DNA of 64,000 nucleotides from Climacium dendroides (lineage: Eukaryota; Streptophyta; Bryopsida; Hypnales; Climaciaceae). Of the stretch, positions 50,240-61,040 are shown piece by piece; within the stretch, counting starts at the first letter, position 1; each line of letters begins with the position of its first letter. The stretch spans positions 19,142,001 through 19,206,000 of the forward strand of contig OX467088.1 of NCBI GenBank assembly GCA_950106755.1. Direction: 5' to 3'. The notes beneath the pieces are model-generated. The model had not been told where the DNA came from. It saw only the letters and a list, made by a program, of their open reading frames with translations, and did not search any database. Made by a program: the position numbers and the translations under genes.

Positions 50240-51091
50240 ACCGTAGTTGCAGCTCGCCATTCTTCGATTGGATCGTGGGCACATTCGCAGTCTTGCTTAG
50301 TAAGCTCAGTGCAAGAGTGCAGCTGCTGTTGTGACACTTGGGTGGCCGTGCCGCTCCAACCTCCAGGTGACGTACGTCCCAGGTGCTACCTTGGTGGAGA
50401 TTGGTATCGTGGTACTATGTTTTTTGGTTCAGTTTGAGCATTCAGAGAAAGAGAGCTTCATAGATAGAGAGAAAGTGTGGTTGCTGTTTGGAAACTACGG
50501 GATGGCTTTGTGACATTCGTTTTGCTTCTTGGAATAGATATGGGCGATTCGTGGAATTTTTTGAACCCGGATCATTCCCTAAATTGCGTAGAGTAGCAAC
50601 GCGAGTGATGCATGGCAGTTGTGGATCCGGTGCCAGACCATATCTGAGTTGGTTTTTGAACCGATAGATTGTACTGTGCAGCCAAGGTTGAAATATTGAG
50701 GTTGATCTTGATCTAGTCTGGGTAACTCGCGGTCAGGATCTGTTCTGCGCAATCGGCAGCTGCATTGTGGGATTCAGAGCAAATAGAATTTTCTCAAAGT
50801 ATCCGAAATATTAGAGTAGTGAATGGAGCTTGAATCGGACTAGTCTGTTGAATCCTTTCGGGAGTTGCGGCACGAGAAATATTCACAGATGCGTTTCTCA
50901 AGGCAGCAAGAAGGCCGCTGGTGATGAGTGTCTTCGCAGTTGGAAGCTTGCGCAGCTGTAGGTGTGCTGGAAACTGAGTTGAGCAGTGAAGGTGTGAATG
51001 CATTTGCAGTGAGGGAGCAGTACGCGTTGGAGCTTGTGAAAACAGGCAGCTTGCCCGCTAATCGCCCTGAAGGGAGGCAAGAATCGCAAAC
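50240..51091 (+). promoter_or_regulatory. duplicated upstream region and leader of TBL gene 2
   Basis: It aligns closely with 30110-30966 upstream of gene 1, including ggtggccgtgccgct, a block around cattcagagaaagagagctt, and a block ending cattccctaaattgc. Such conservation outside coding sequence marks it as the shared promoter and 5' leader. The exact transcription start is not determinable; actatgtttttt (50413; actatattttttgg in gene 1) is only a weak TATA candidate. Confidence 0.5.
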
Positions 51092-54000
51092 ATGCGGCCT
51101 TCTAATGGCAAGGGCAGTCAACTAGCGTGCTGGGTGAAGCTCCCTTTCCTCTGTCTGATCGCTGTGACTCTGGCATTCGCCATGGTCATGCTCGTCGCTC
51201 CCTTAGTGTCCAACACGGAAGCCAAAACCTCATATTACGATCCCTCACGACAGTTGATTCGGGATCCATTCAAGATTGAAGTAGAAGTGCTCTCTAAGTC
51301 TTCACCGAAGATTGAAGAAGCAGTGGAGCCCGAAGAGGTTCCAGCCAAGGAGGAAGAAGAAGAGCAAGCAACGACGGACAGCAGCAATGCGAGCGAGCCC
51401 TTGCGGCAACTTCCTTCTCGACAAGGTAAGAGATTGAAAGTCGAGCTTCAGTAAATAATGCAACGGTACCAATGCACTTGTGTGAGACCAGTTACCATGT
51501 TTTATTAAAAACAAGTGCAGGGGACTAATTGCAGAAGCAAATTTGAATTTATATCCTAAAACAGGAAGTAGCGGTTACAATACATCATCAAAATAATACT
51601 TTTGTAATGATTTTTTTTAGTGGTTCAGTACTTTGCCTCAAACTCATGGCCGTTCTAGTGCGAACCATTGATAAAGCACTGCTGCAAACGTTTTGCAAAA
51701 GTCCTGGGTGCGGAACCAACTGCCTAAACTGTTGTGAAAACTATCTCAATCTCAAGTGGTTGCAAATACATTGCACAATGTTGTACTAAACCATTGCAAA
51801 ATAGTTAATTAGTTTTTGGTAGTCCTTGCAGAACCGTTGCAATATGTACTGTGACTGTACCAATGCACTTGTGTGAGACATTACGAGTTGTCATAATTTG
51901 TTGAACGCAAGTGTGGAGGATTCGTTACAGAAGCAAACATTTATATCCAGACCGGTGCGTGATGAAATCTTTGATTCTCATGAAGCTGTTTGAGTTGTCG
52001 CAGAGTTGGAGTGCGATTTATTTCAGGGCCAATGGGTGGAAGAAACCTCCAGGAAGCCGCTCTACGTCAACGCCACTTGCCCCATCCTGTCACAGCAGCA
52101 GAACTGCCCTGGAAATGGTCGCCCCGACACCGGGTTTCTTAACTGGAAGTGGAAGCCCCAAGGCTGTGCGCTACCCGACTTCGACGCCGTCGAGTTTCTG
52201 AACCTCATGCGCGGCAAGACTGTGGCTTTCACCGGCGACTCTGTTACACGTAACCAGTACGAAGCTCTCCTGTGCTCCCTGTGGCAGGTATGTAAGGATA
52301 CATATATGCCTCAATCCAAACTCTACGTGGAGCAATAGTGCTCAAGTCCATTATAATATTTTTTCGAATTAACCCAGTGTGTGCCTGCACTTGCAAGGAA
52401 ACTAGCAACATGAGTTGTGTCTGCACTTGCAACGGTTGCGAGGGAACTAATAGGAAGTTTGGCTTTGTGGTTGCTCAGCGAATTTAACTAGCATTTCAAG
52501 CCATTAGCAACAGTTACTTCACTACAAGTCCTTCATTGGGAGGTTAGCTCGTCCATTAGATGCAACTTGCAAGGTAATTAATGGAGAGTTGGTCTTTCAA
52601 GACAGCAAACTTCGGCTTCTTGCAAATGCAGCACTTCAAATGACTGTATTGGCAGGCAGTTAGTTTCCCTGTTCCGAAAATCAGAAGTCTAAGCTTAGTA
52701 ATGGAAGTGAATGTAAAATCACGGTGAGATTGTTAGCAAGAGTAAACTAGCATCAATCTGCGAATTGATTCAAATTGTGAGGCGCAGACGTACATTAGTG
52801 ACGAATTCCAGTTCGCTAATTGCACTACGTGGTTGAATTGGCGCTGAATTGGCGCGGACGGGGCATAACAGATCTCGTTCGATTGACTGATCGATCGATC
52901 CACACTCTCATAATCTTGCTAACAGAAAAATTCCAATTCAGAAATTGGACAAATATCCTTTTGTACGCGCCAAATTCCATTCCTGGTGTATGTACCCTAG
53001 TGTATCCTATTCTAGCTTTCATCACTGGACATTGAATGAATTCTTCAAGAATTCATAGATTGACATTATGGATTTCCAAATTCCATTCCTAGTGTATCCT
53101 AGTGTACATCCTATTCTATCATCACTGGACATTGACAAGCTATGGAATTCTTCAAAAGTTCCATAGATGGTCATCTTCGATGTCCAAATTCCATTCCTCC
53201 TACTCTATCATCACTGGACATTGACAAGCTATGTAATTCTTCAAAAGTTCCATAGATGGTCATCTTCGATGTCCAAATTCCATTCCTCCTACTCTATCAT
53301 CACTGGACATTGACAAGCTATGGAATTCTTCAAAAGTTCCATAGATGGTCATCTTCGATGTCCAAATTCCATTCCTCCTACTCTATCATCACTGCACATT
53401 GACTATGAGATTCTTCAAAAATTCCATAGAATGATGGGCATTTAGGATTTCTCTTGAGTGTGGCTGTGAATTAACTATATGAGCACTGATATACCCAGAT
53501 TTTCGATCGATCCTCTCTTGCTCCCTCAGCACGAAACACAAGCACTAATCCAGTTGAAATTTGTGTGCTGGGAAAATACACAGGCATCGACTCCCGTGCT
53601 CGGCCGCAACAAGAAGCTGCTTAGCTATGACTTCAAAGACTACGACTTCCGTTTGGTCCGCATCTGGTCCTCCTGGCTGGTGAACGTGACCACGGACGCC
53701 ATCTCGTTCGCCCCCGAGGGTCTGAAAAAGCTGCACCTGGATGTGCTCGACGCCACCATCACGCAGTGGCTGCCCAGCTTCGACGTGTTGGTGGTGGCCA
53801 GCGGGCACTGGTGGGGGAGCAAGCAGGCAGCGTACGTGGTGAACGGGACTAGGCTTGTGGGAGGGCAGCAGTGGTGGAACACGACGTTGCCCAAGGAGTA
53901 TGATACATTATCTGCATATGCGATGTCCATGAAAATGGCCGTGAACGCCATTGTGACGTATCCGGGATACAAGTGAGTGAGGGTTACAGCTCCTCCATTC

Positions 54001-55810
54001 ATTTTCCCAACTTGCTTTATCATAAACACCATCACCATGCCATCAATCATCATCATCATCATCATCATAATAACAATAAAATTCCAGCTCTGTTTTTGAG
54101 GCTGGCCGGCGTAAACGGAGAGTCTGTTCATCTAAGGTCTGACTCTGTGACATCTTGTTCAAGATGCTGTCGTCACGATCACTGTTACAAGCAAAGAGAG
54201 AAAGAACTCTGGAATTGGTATACATTCAGTTTCGTTTTGTTTCTATTTGATATCAAATGGGAGTCCCGTCGCCAGAAGTGTACCTTACGTACCACTAGTA
54301 CAGAAGGTTGAGATTGCGAGAGTTTTAGCGACGGTTCTGCAAAGACCGCCAGAAATGTATTAACAAAACAGAAATTTTAAAATGCTTTAGTACAACCTTG
54401 TGCGATGTATTTGCAACTACTCGAGACTGCTATAGTTGCAATTTATGCAGAGATATTCATTGGTTCCGTGCCCAAGAAGCCCTCTCAATCCCAGATTTTT
54501 CATTTAAATCGCAGATAAAAGAACTATTTCCACACTGATTGGATTTCGGTCATAGCTAGATTACAGAAATCCTCTAATTTTTTTGGTTGTCAAGGTCACT
54601 CTTCGTGTCATGAAACATGCGTAAGGTTTTAATTTCTCTCTGATGTTGAAAGTTCTTGGATTGAACAATTTAACTTAACTGACAACCCTGCATGTTTTTG
54701 TTTTAATTCATGTGCAGGGGGTTGACGATTTTTCGAACGTATTCGCCTGATCACTACGAAGGCGGGGCTTGGAACACCGGCGGCTCGTGCACAGGCAAGA
54801 CGAAGCCACTAACAGACGACGAGATACCGGAAAACAAATATATGGAGGCAGCCTACGGCCACCAAATGGCCGCTGTGAAGGCCGCCAACGTTAGTGAGGA
54901 GAGACTGCGTGTGATGGACATCATGAATTCGTTTCGGTACCGGGCGGATGGTCACCCGGGGCCTTACCGCAACAATGATCCCAACAAGCAAGTAAGTCCT
55001 GCTGCCCATAACCATGTGATTCTCATGTATACCTCATGTTTGTAAAACCATTATTCGGCAATGGAAGTCTGTAACAATCCATTGAACTTCAAGGCAAGGG
55101 ACCCTTTGCTTCCCATGAATCAAGGCTCCTTTCATTGGAGAAAATCTTGAATGCAAACTTGTTCATAAATTGTGGGACACTGCAACATGAATTGTTCTTG
55201 TTATAGTGTCGGTCATTGTTGAAGGACCCCAATAACCTCCCTACTGAAGAATGTTGTAGGTGTCTTTAGGATTCATGTAGAGAAAAGTAGTTTATTCACT
55301 AACATGAAGAAAACAATTGATGAAGAAGTTCATTGTAATTGCAACTGATGTTTGAACCCTCTTTTGTAAGTGCGAATGCTGGTATAAATAATACTATCAA
55401 GTATGGATTGCTCCTCCGCTGCACGACACTGATTCTTCTTTGGATCCCTAGTTGTTGAATTTTCAGCATCTAATAGTAGCAGAATATGTTGCCTCTGGTC
55501 TTTTAATTTGTTTAAGGATTGTTTAGCTTTTAGCCTTGTTGAATGATTTATTTCATATATAAATGTGGGTGAAAGTTCAAATTTAACACTCACACAAGTC
55601 TGTATTCACATGTTCTGTCGCTGCAAATTCTAATTTGGTGCCCGAAGTTTTGCTCAAATGCATCTATTTTTGAAACCATTGCAGGTGTCGCGAGGAAAAG
55701 ATGGCAAACCCCCTCCCCAAGACTGCCTGCACTGGTGCATGCCGGGTCCTGTGGACACATGGAACGAGTACTTGTTTGCCATGCTCCAGCGCCACTACAG
55801 CAAGCAATGA
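51092..55810 (+). CDS. TBL-family polysaccharide O-acetyltransferase, gene 2 (5 exons)
   Basis: Exons: 51092-51425, 52004-52287, 53584-53972, 54718-54991, 55685-55810. This gives 468 aa with closed phases; exons 2 to 5 have exactly the same lengths as in gene 1. The same architecture is present: membrane anchor near residues 13-39, acidic stem, TBL N-domain, GDS at 189-191, [10 protein letters not shown], and DCLH at 440-443. Predicted role is acetylation of a wall polysaccharide in the Golgi, as for gene 1. The residue before GDS is Thr (FTGDSV) where gene 1 has Ile; family members usually have a hydrophobic residue there, so activity could differ. Exon 3 starts with a different acceptor context from gene 1 and encodes [11 protein letters not shown] in place of [11 protein letters not shown]. 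Intron 2 holds a tandem repeat, intron 3 a (cat)n run. Confidence 0.92.
53083..53440 (+). repeat. 89-bp tandem repeat in intron 2 of TBL gene 2
   Basis: Units starting ccattcctcc lie at 53191, 53280 and 53369, exactly 89 bp apart and nearly identical, with a more diverged unit from 53083. Each contains tctatcatcactggacattg and an inverted half of cttcaaaagttccatagatgg. Intron 2 of gene 1 has only two diverged units (about 32970-33165). Confidence 0.88.
54036..54072 (+). repeat. (cat)n microsatellite in intron 3 of TBL gene 2
   Basis: About nine near-perfect cat repeats; the matching place in gene 1 (33733-33750) has a shorter run. Confidence 0.8.
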
Positions 55811-56505
55811 ATTCAATTGCCGGGTGTGCTTGTTGCAACGGCCGCTGCTTGTTACAACGGCCGCTTCTTCTTTAGTGTACTGTGAGAGCTGAAACAGTTG
55901 TTCTAATTAATTCTTTCTAAAAGTAGGAGTTTATAATTGAGTGATTCATTATTGTTTCTGAAGTAGGAGTACTTAAACCGAGAAAAGTTGTTGCATTGAA
56001 CAACTGATTTATTTTATGAGGCGAGGACTAGTTAAGTAGATTGATTGATAATTAATGTAGTTCGATTCCAATTCATTGTGGGTGGGAGGAGCAAGAGAGG
56101 CTCTACGGCAACCCACGGCCGCAATCTGAGTATCCAATTGTGTAAAATTGAGGCTTCAATTGCCTAAGATGGTATGTAAACAGCATCCGTCATCAACTGC
56201 TGCTCGTATGAGATTTGCACATGTAAGCTTAAGTGATGTCTAATTGATAACAACGCTGAGAGTTCCAACTGTGAGAGTATTGGCTCAAGCATCACTGCAA
56301 GGAACAAATTTGGGTTGCTTCTATGCTATGCTAGGAGGTCCAGAAAGCACCCATTTAAGAGCTAATTCGCAATATGGGGTGTGGCTTCTTGAAATATTTT
56401 TCAGTAAATTTTTCTTGAAAGGCAAGTGGAATTGACATCTAACCCAAGTCGTTTCATATTTTTTGGAGCTTTGTGGAATTAGTTACAAATTTTTGAAGTT
56501 GAAAA

Positions 56506-59500
56506 AAAATGATCAATAGTGGTCATCAAAAGCAACCACCTCCTGCAATGTGCAAAGTTGGTTCATTGAAGAAAGCAAAATGTACCTCTTAGTTATGTTC
56601 GCTTTTAATGCCCGGTTGGAGTTTGAGCCTCCTACCTTAACTCGAGTCATTTAATGTTTTTTAACCTCCTTGGAATTGGTTATGAATTTTGAAGTTGGAA
56701 TCACGTAGGTCCGTGAAAGCATTCAACCCTGTCATTTTTTTTCATTTTTTATGAAGTGCCAAAGTAGCAATATAAAATGTTATGACAGTGCTCCAAATTT
56801 CAGCATTCATCTACATATTGGATAGAAAATATCACATTCATGCACATTACATGTCTCTAAATCTATTTTCATCCACAATTTGGTGATTTCATCCCAATTT
56901 CTTTTTTATATTCAAAGTGTTCTGGCAAAAATCTTCACGATTATTTGCCATTTTTTAGCCATATTATTTTTTTCTCATGCAATCTGGCACTAAAAAGCCA
57001 AAAGAAAAGTCTTGCCTCCTACTTCTTATTGGGGGATGTTAGGGTTGAATGTTGGACTAGGGTTTTGAACATCTAAGTTTGCCCTTTTATCAAGGACAAG
57101 AAACTACCTCGAAAAGTTGATTCCCTAAGTTATTCTTATAATGCAATTTTAGAAAAGTCCATTCAGTTTTTGAGATATTGATGGACTTCCATCCCTTGGG
57201 GTTCTACTTTTTGAAGAATTATTTTGTACATGTATAGAGACACTAATAGATAGCTACTACCTCTCATTGCAAGTGTTCATAGAAAATTAAAGAAAAACAA
57301 TTTCGAAGTATTTGAAAAAAAATTCTATTGACTTTTTTCCCAAAAGACTAATCAATACAAACTAACCAATTATGACTCTTGATAATAAAAGAAGACAAAT
57401 TTTTTAAAGTAGGAAGAATCATTAATATCAATTTTTTATTATTTCTTTTGTCTTTTTATTTTGTCAAATTTTGTCCTACTTGAAACTTCTATACAATAGC
57501 TTTGACATTTAATTGAAATGAAATTCTTATCAGCTAAAATCTACTTAACAAATGGTCCTTTCATAAACATGGATAAAAACCTAACTTATATAAATGAAAT
57601 TTTATTCAAATGAATGATACTTTAAAAACTCATTTAGATATAATTCATTTTTTCAATTTTATATTGATTGACTTTTTGGTTGGGAACATATATAAGCAAG
57701 TCCATTTTGAAAGTATTATAAATATAATGTATTATGTCATCTATGCATGAGGTAACATTTAAGTATATGAATACTTTAGTTTTATATATGGAAGAGCTTT
57801 CAACCAAAGAACTTTTTTGAACATATGCATAGAAATTTGCTACAAACCTCATTACAAGACATGCCTATGTCACTTTGGTAAGTGAGGGGGCCCTTGGGGG
57901 TGACTTCATAAGCTTTGCAAGAAACTGCATGAATAAAATTGAAGAGTCATGAGCATATAAGCTATTGTAGCATTCTAATTAGGATGAAGAAGGTGGTGTG
58001 CCATACATGCTTGAAAAGATGGTGGGAATATGTGTTTGTAGGTTCAAAGAAAGCAAGGATCCATATTGTAATTCAAAAGATATGGTTCAAAGTTGGAAGA
58101 GTCCTAGTAGCAAATCCATGATGTGAGACATAAGAGAGGGGATTTCAAGAGGAATCCCTTGTCAAAATTGGACATGCCACATATCGTTGAAAATCTAAAG
58201 AGATAAAGATTTCTATTATGCTAAAGCTCAAGTAGAGATTAGCTATGAACTAGAAGTTATGGATAAACAAAAAGATAGAGTCATGGAGAACTACATCTCC
58301 TAAAGAATTAAGACCTTTGAAGGGTGATAATTTACTCAATAATTGTCTTGAAAAAGTGAGTAATTGAAAGTAATCTAAGTAAAGAGTAGCTCATGAAAAG
58401 GGATTCAAACTCTAGAGTTGGATCCTAGGGCTAAAAATTATTTTGATGGGAAGATTAGGAGTCTTTTTGAGGTTAAGGTATGGAATCAAGTACCTTCCCA
58501 AGAAGGAAATGTATCTTGAATGTCTTCTAGACTTATAAAGGAAAGGGGGGGGGGGGGGCTACCAAATTCTATAGAGTACTAGGAGGAAGGGTGTTCTCCT
58601 TCTTCCCTCCCGTATGGTGCTGTGGTAAGCCAAAGTGGCCATGGGTGGTGAGGTTGATAATAGAGCCTCATTGTTGTCTTCATGACATTGTGGAGTGCTC
58701 TTAGGTACTATTTGATACCAAATAGATGGTGTCTTGCTTCTCACTAGGCTATAACGTTGAGTCCTCAAATGAGGGTGTTTGGGCTTAGTAGGGAGTTGGG
58801 TATTATTCAAAGGTGGTTTAAGTACAATAGGGTAAATAGTACTAGTACCACCAAGTGTTTGGATATCAATTAATGAAAGTTGACTAGTATTGGAACCTAA
58901 TGCTCCAGTGTGTGGCTTATGTAGTTGTAAGAGATCATGATTCTTGGTGTTAGTAAAAATGAAGTACCAAATAAGCACATTGGAGAGCTTGAAGAAATAA
59001 ATGTCACAAATAGGCACAATACAAAATGATATAAGATAATGCTTCAATCATAGAACTTGGTGATTGTAAGCTAATTTAAAAACTTCATGCAATAATTCTA
59101 GAGTATGAAGTTAGCAATTTAGAGGCTATCTAAATATTGAAAATGTCCAAAATAGATCCTTTCTAATTTAGGGGCTAGACCATTATATTATAGTATTTTA
59201 TGGTCAATAATTGAATCCCATGTAACAAAATAAGTAGTTTTAAAGTGGCATGTAGGATGTAAACTCTAAACACTCTAGAGGACCAAAAGTGTCCTCACAT
59301 AGTTTCAAGTATAATTCAAAGTATTGTAACTTTTGCATCCAATGTTTGAATTCAACATAACTTGTTGGAAAATTTGCGCTCTCTTTTCTAGTTTGTGTGG
59401 TAAAATTTTCAGATCAATCCAAGATGTATTGATTTTTTGCAAACTAACCAAAGTTTAGAGGTTCAATTTGAGTTCACCAAACTACATTTGATGGCTACTA

Positions 59501-60903
59501 CTTCAAGGACTTGTATCTCCTCATCCAATGTTATTTTTCAATAAAAAAAAATTGAATTATATTCCCCATGCAATTTAGTTATTGTGGTACAATTTTCATG
59601 TCAATCCAAGTTGTTTTGAATGTTTGGAAGCAATTCAAAGTTCAAAATCATGACATATTTGGATTATAGTGAACTTCGGCAACTTGTTTCTTCATGTAGT
59701 ATTTGTTTCTAAAAAGTTTTTTTGCAAAAGTTGCACATACTAGTCTAGTTTGTATGGCTAAAATTTCATATCAATTCAAGAAGTTATGAGTAATTGAGAA
59801 GCATTTTAATAGGAAGTTTAGCCTTCCATGGGTTGTTTTTTTCAACTTTTCTTCCTATTTTTTGACATTTCAAAGTCATTTTGCAAACACAATTAATCAA
59901 TTGAATGATATTTTCTTCCGCCATTGTATTTGTATGGCTGATTTTGAATCACTACATAGTTTCAAGTGTGTTGCTAAGAAAATTTTAGCATCATTTTTCA
60001 ACAATCATTTCAACAATTATTACAATCCAACAATCCATGTGGCCAAATGACTCCAAATTTGATCCATGACATCTACAACACATATACTACAAAGATTATA
60101 TGGTTGAGATTTCTATACCTTAGTGACATTTACATCTATAACACTTCAAAAGATATAATGTTTTTGAACCCAAAAAGGCCTTGGACTTTTAAGGGTTAAC
60201 AACAATCTCAACCATTGACAATATTCCATATGGCTTATAGAACTTTAAATTGTACTACACTTAAAATTAATAACAAATACCTCATTTAATTTTTATCTAA
60301 GAACCCTTCCGTCATTAGGAGATAGTAATAATGACTTAATATTTCATTATTTACAATTTATTCTTAATAAATTAGAGATATACTAAAAACAAAACATTTG
60401 AAGTATAACTTTCTAAAGATCTAAGGGGAAAAAAAATGGGTTTGAATAAAAAATGCATTTTGAATATTAAATTACAAGTATTCACATTTGAAATTAAAAG
60501 ATTTCTTGAATTTTATTCAAATAGCACAATAATTTGAATAGTGTAAATCGTATGAATTTCAGATTGATGATGTCTAATTATTGTGAACACTTGGATGAAA
60601 TTTGGATGAAATTTGGATGAAATTGGATGAGTGTTGGGAGACAATTACACTAGATGAAAAAGTATGAAAGTAGTATTGATTTTATCTAAAATACTGTACT
60701 TCTCCCTTATACTACAGTCAGTATAATTATTTTGCCAATTATTGTCATCAAAGACAGGAAAGATTTCTTACATTATGGCATATTTGGTGTCCAATATGGA
60801 CTTCAACTAAGAAAATTCCAATTGGAAAATTGTTCATTCCAATATCCAAAAGTGAAGTTACAATAAAGTTTGCTGCCAGCCAAAGGACCTTCAAAGAGTT
60901 ACT
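56506..60903. other. AT-rich intergenic DNA, no gene recognised
   Basis: Contents are repeats of the TBL 3'-flank sequence near 56640-56700, a poly-G run near 58546-58558, and a short (ttggatgaaat)n repeat at 60597-60630. A 162-aa minus-strand ORF at 59047-58559 has no recognised motif or codon structure and is not annotated as a gene. Confidence 0.45.
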
Positions 60904-60995
60904 GTGTTGTGCTTCTCCCTTACAAGTTACAAGGGCATCCATCCTTGCTGTGTTGTGCTTCTCCCTTACAAGTTACAAGGGCATCCATCCTTGCT
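60904..60995. repeat. perfect 46-bp tandem duplication downstream of the Mpv17 gene
   Basis: Two head-to-tail copies of a 46-bp unit containing cttacaagttacaagggcat. They begin 46 bp beyond the stop codon of the minus-strand gene, probably within its 3' UTR. Confidence 0.88.
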
Positions 60996-61040
60996 GTGTG
61001 GATTGCCTTCAAGTTACTTTGCTCCACTGCAGGTCAAGTC

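Larger units (their letters stand above)
44889..56505 (+). repeat. segmental duplication, copy B (carries TBL gene 2, split by insertions)
   Basis: This is the counterpart of 29507-35985. Homology runs 44889-45480, stops, and resumes near 50240 through to 56505. The gap holds a GC-rich stretch (45480-45717), the MULE with its nested elements and 49403-50240. A further insertion of about 130 bp lies near 56190-56330 in the 3' flank. Confidence 0.85.

Noticed and set aside
58559..59047. 162-aa minus-strand ORF
   Set aside because: No motif, AT-driven composition, no splice-linked neighbours; most likely chance.
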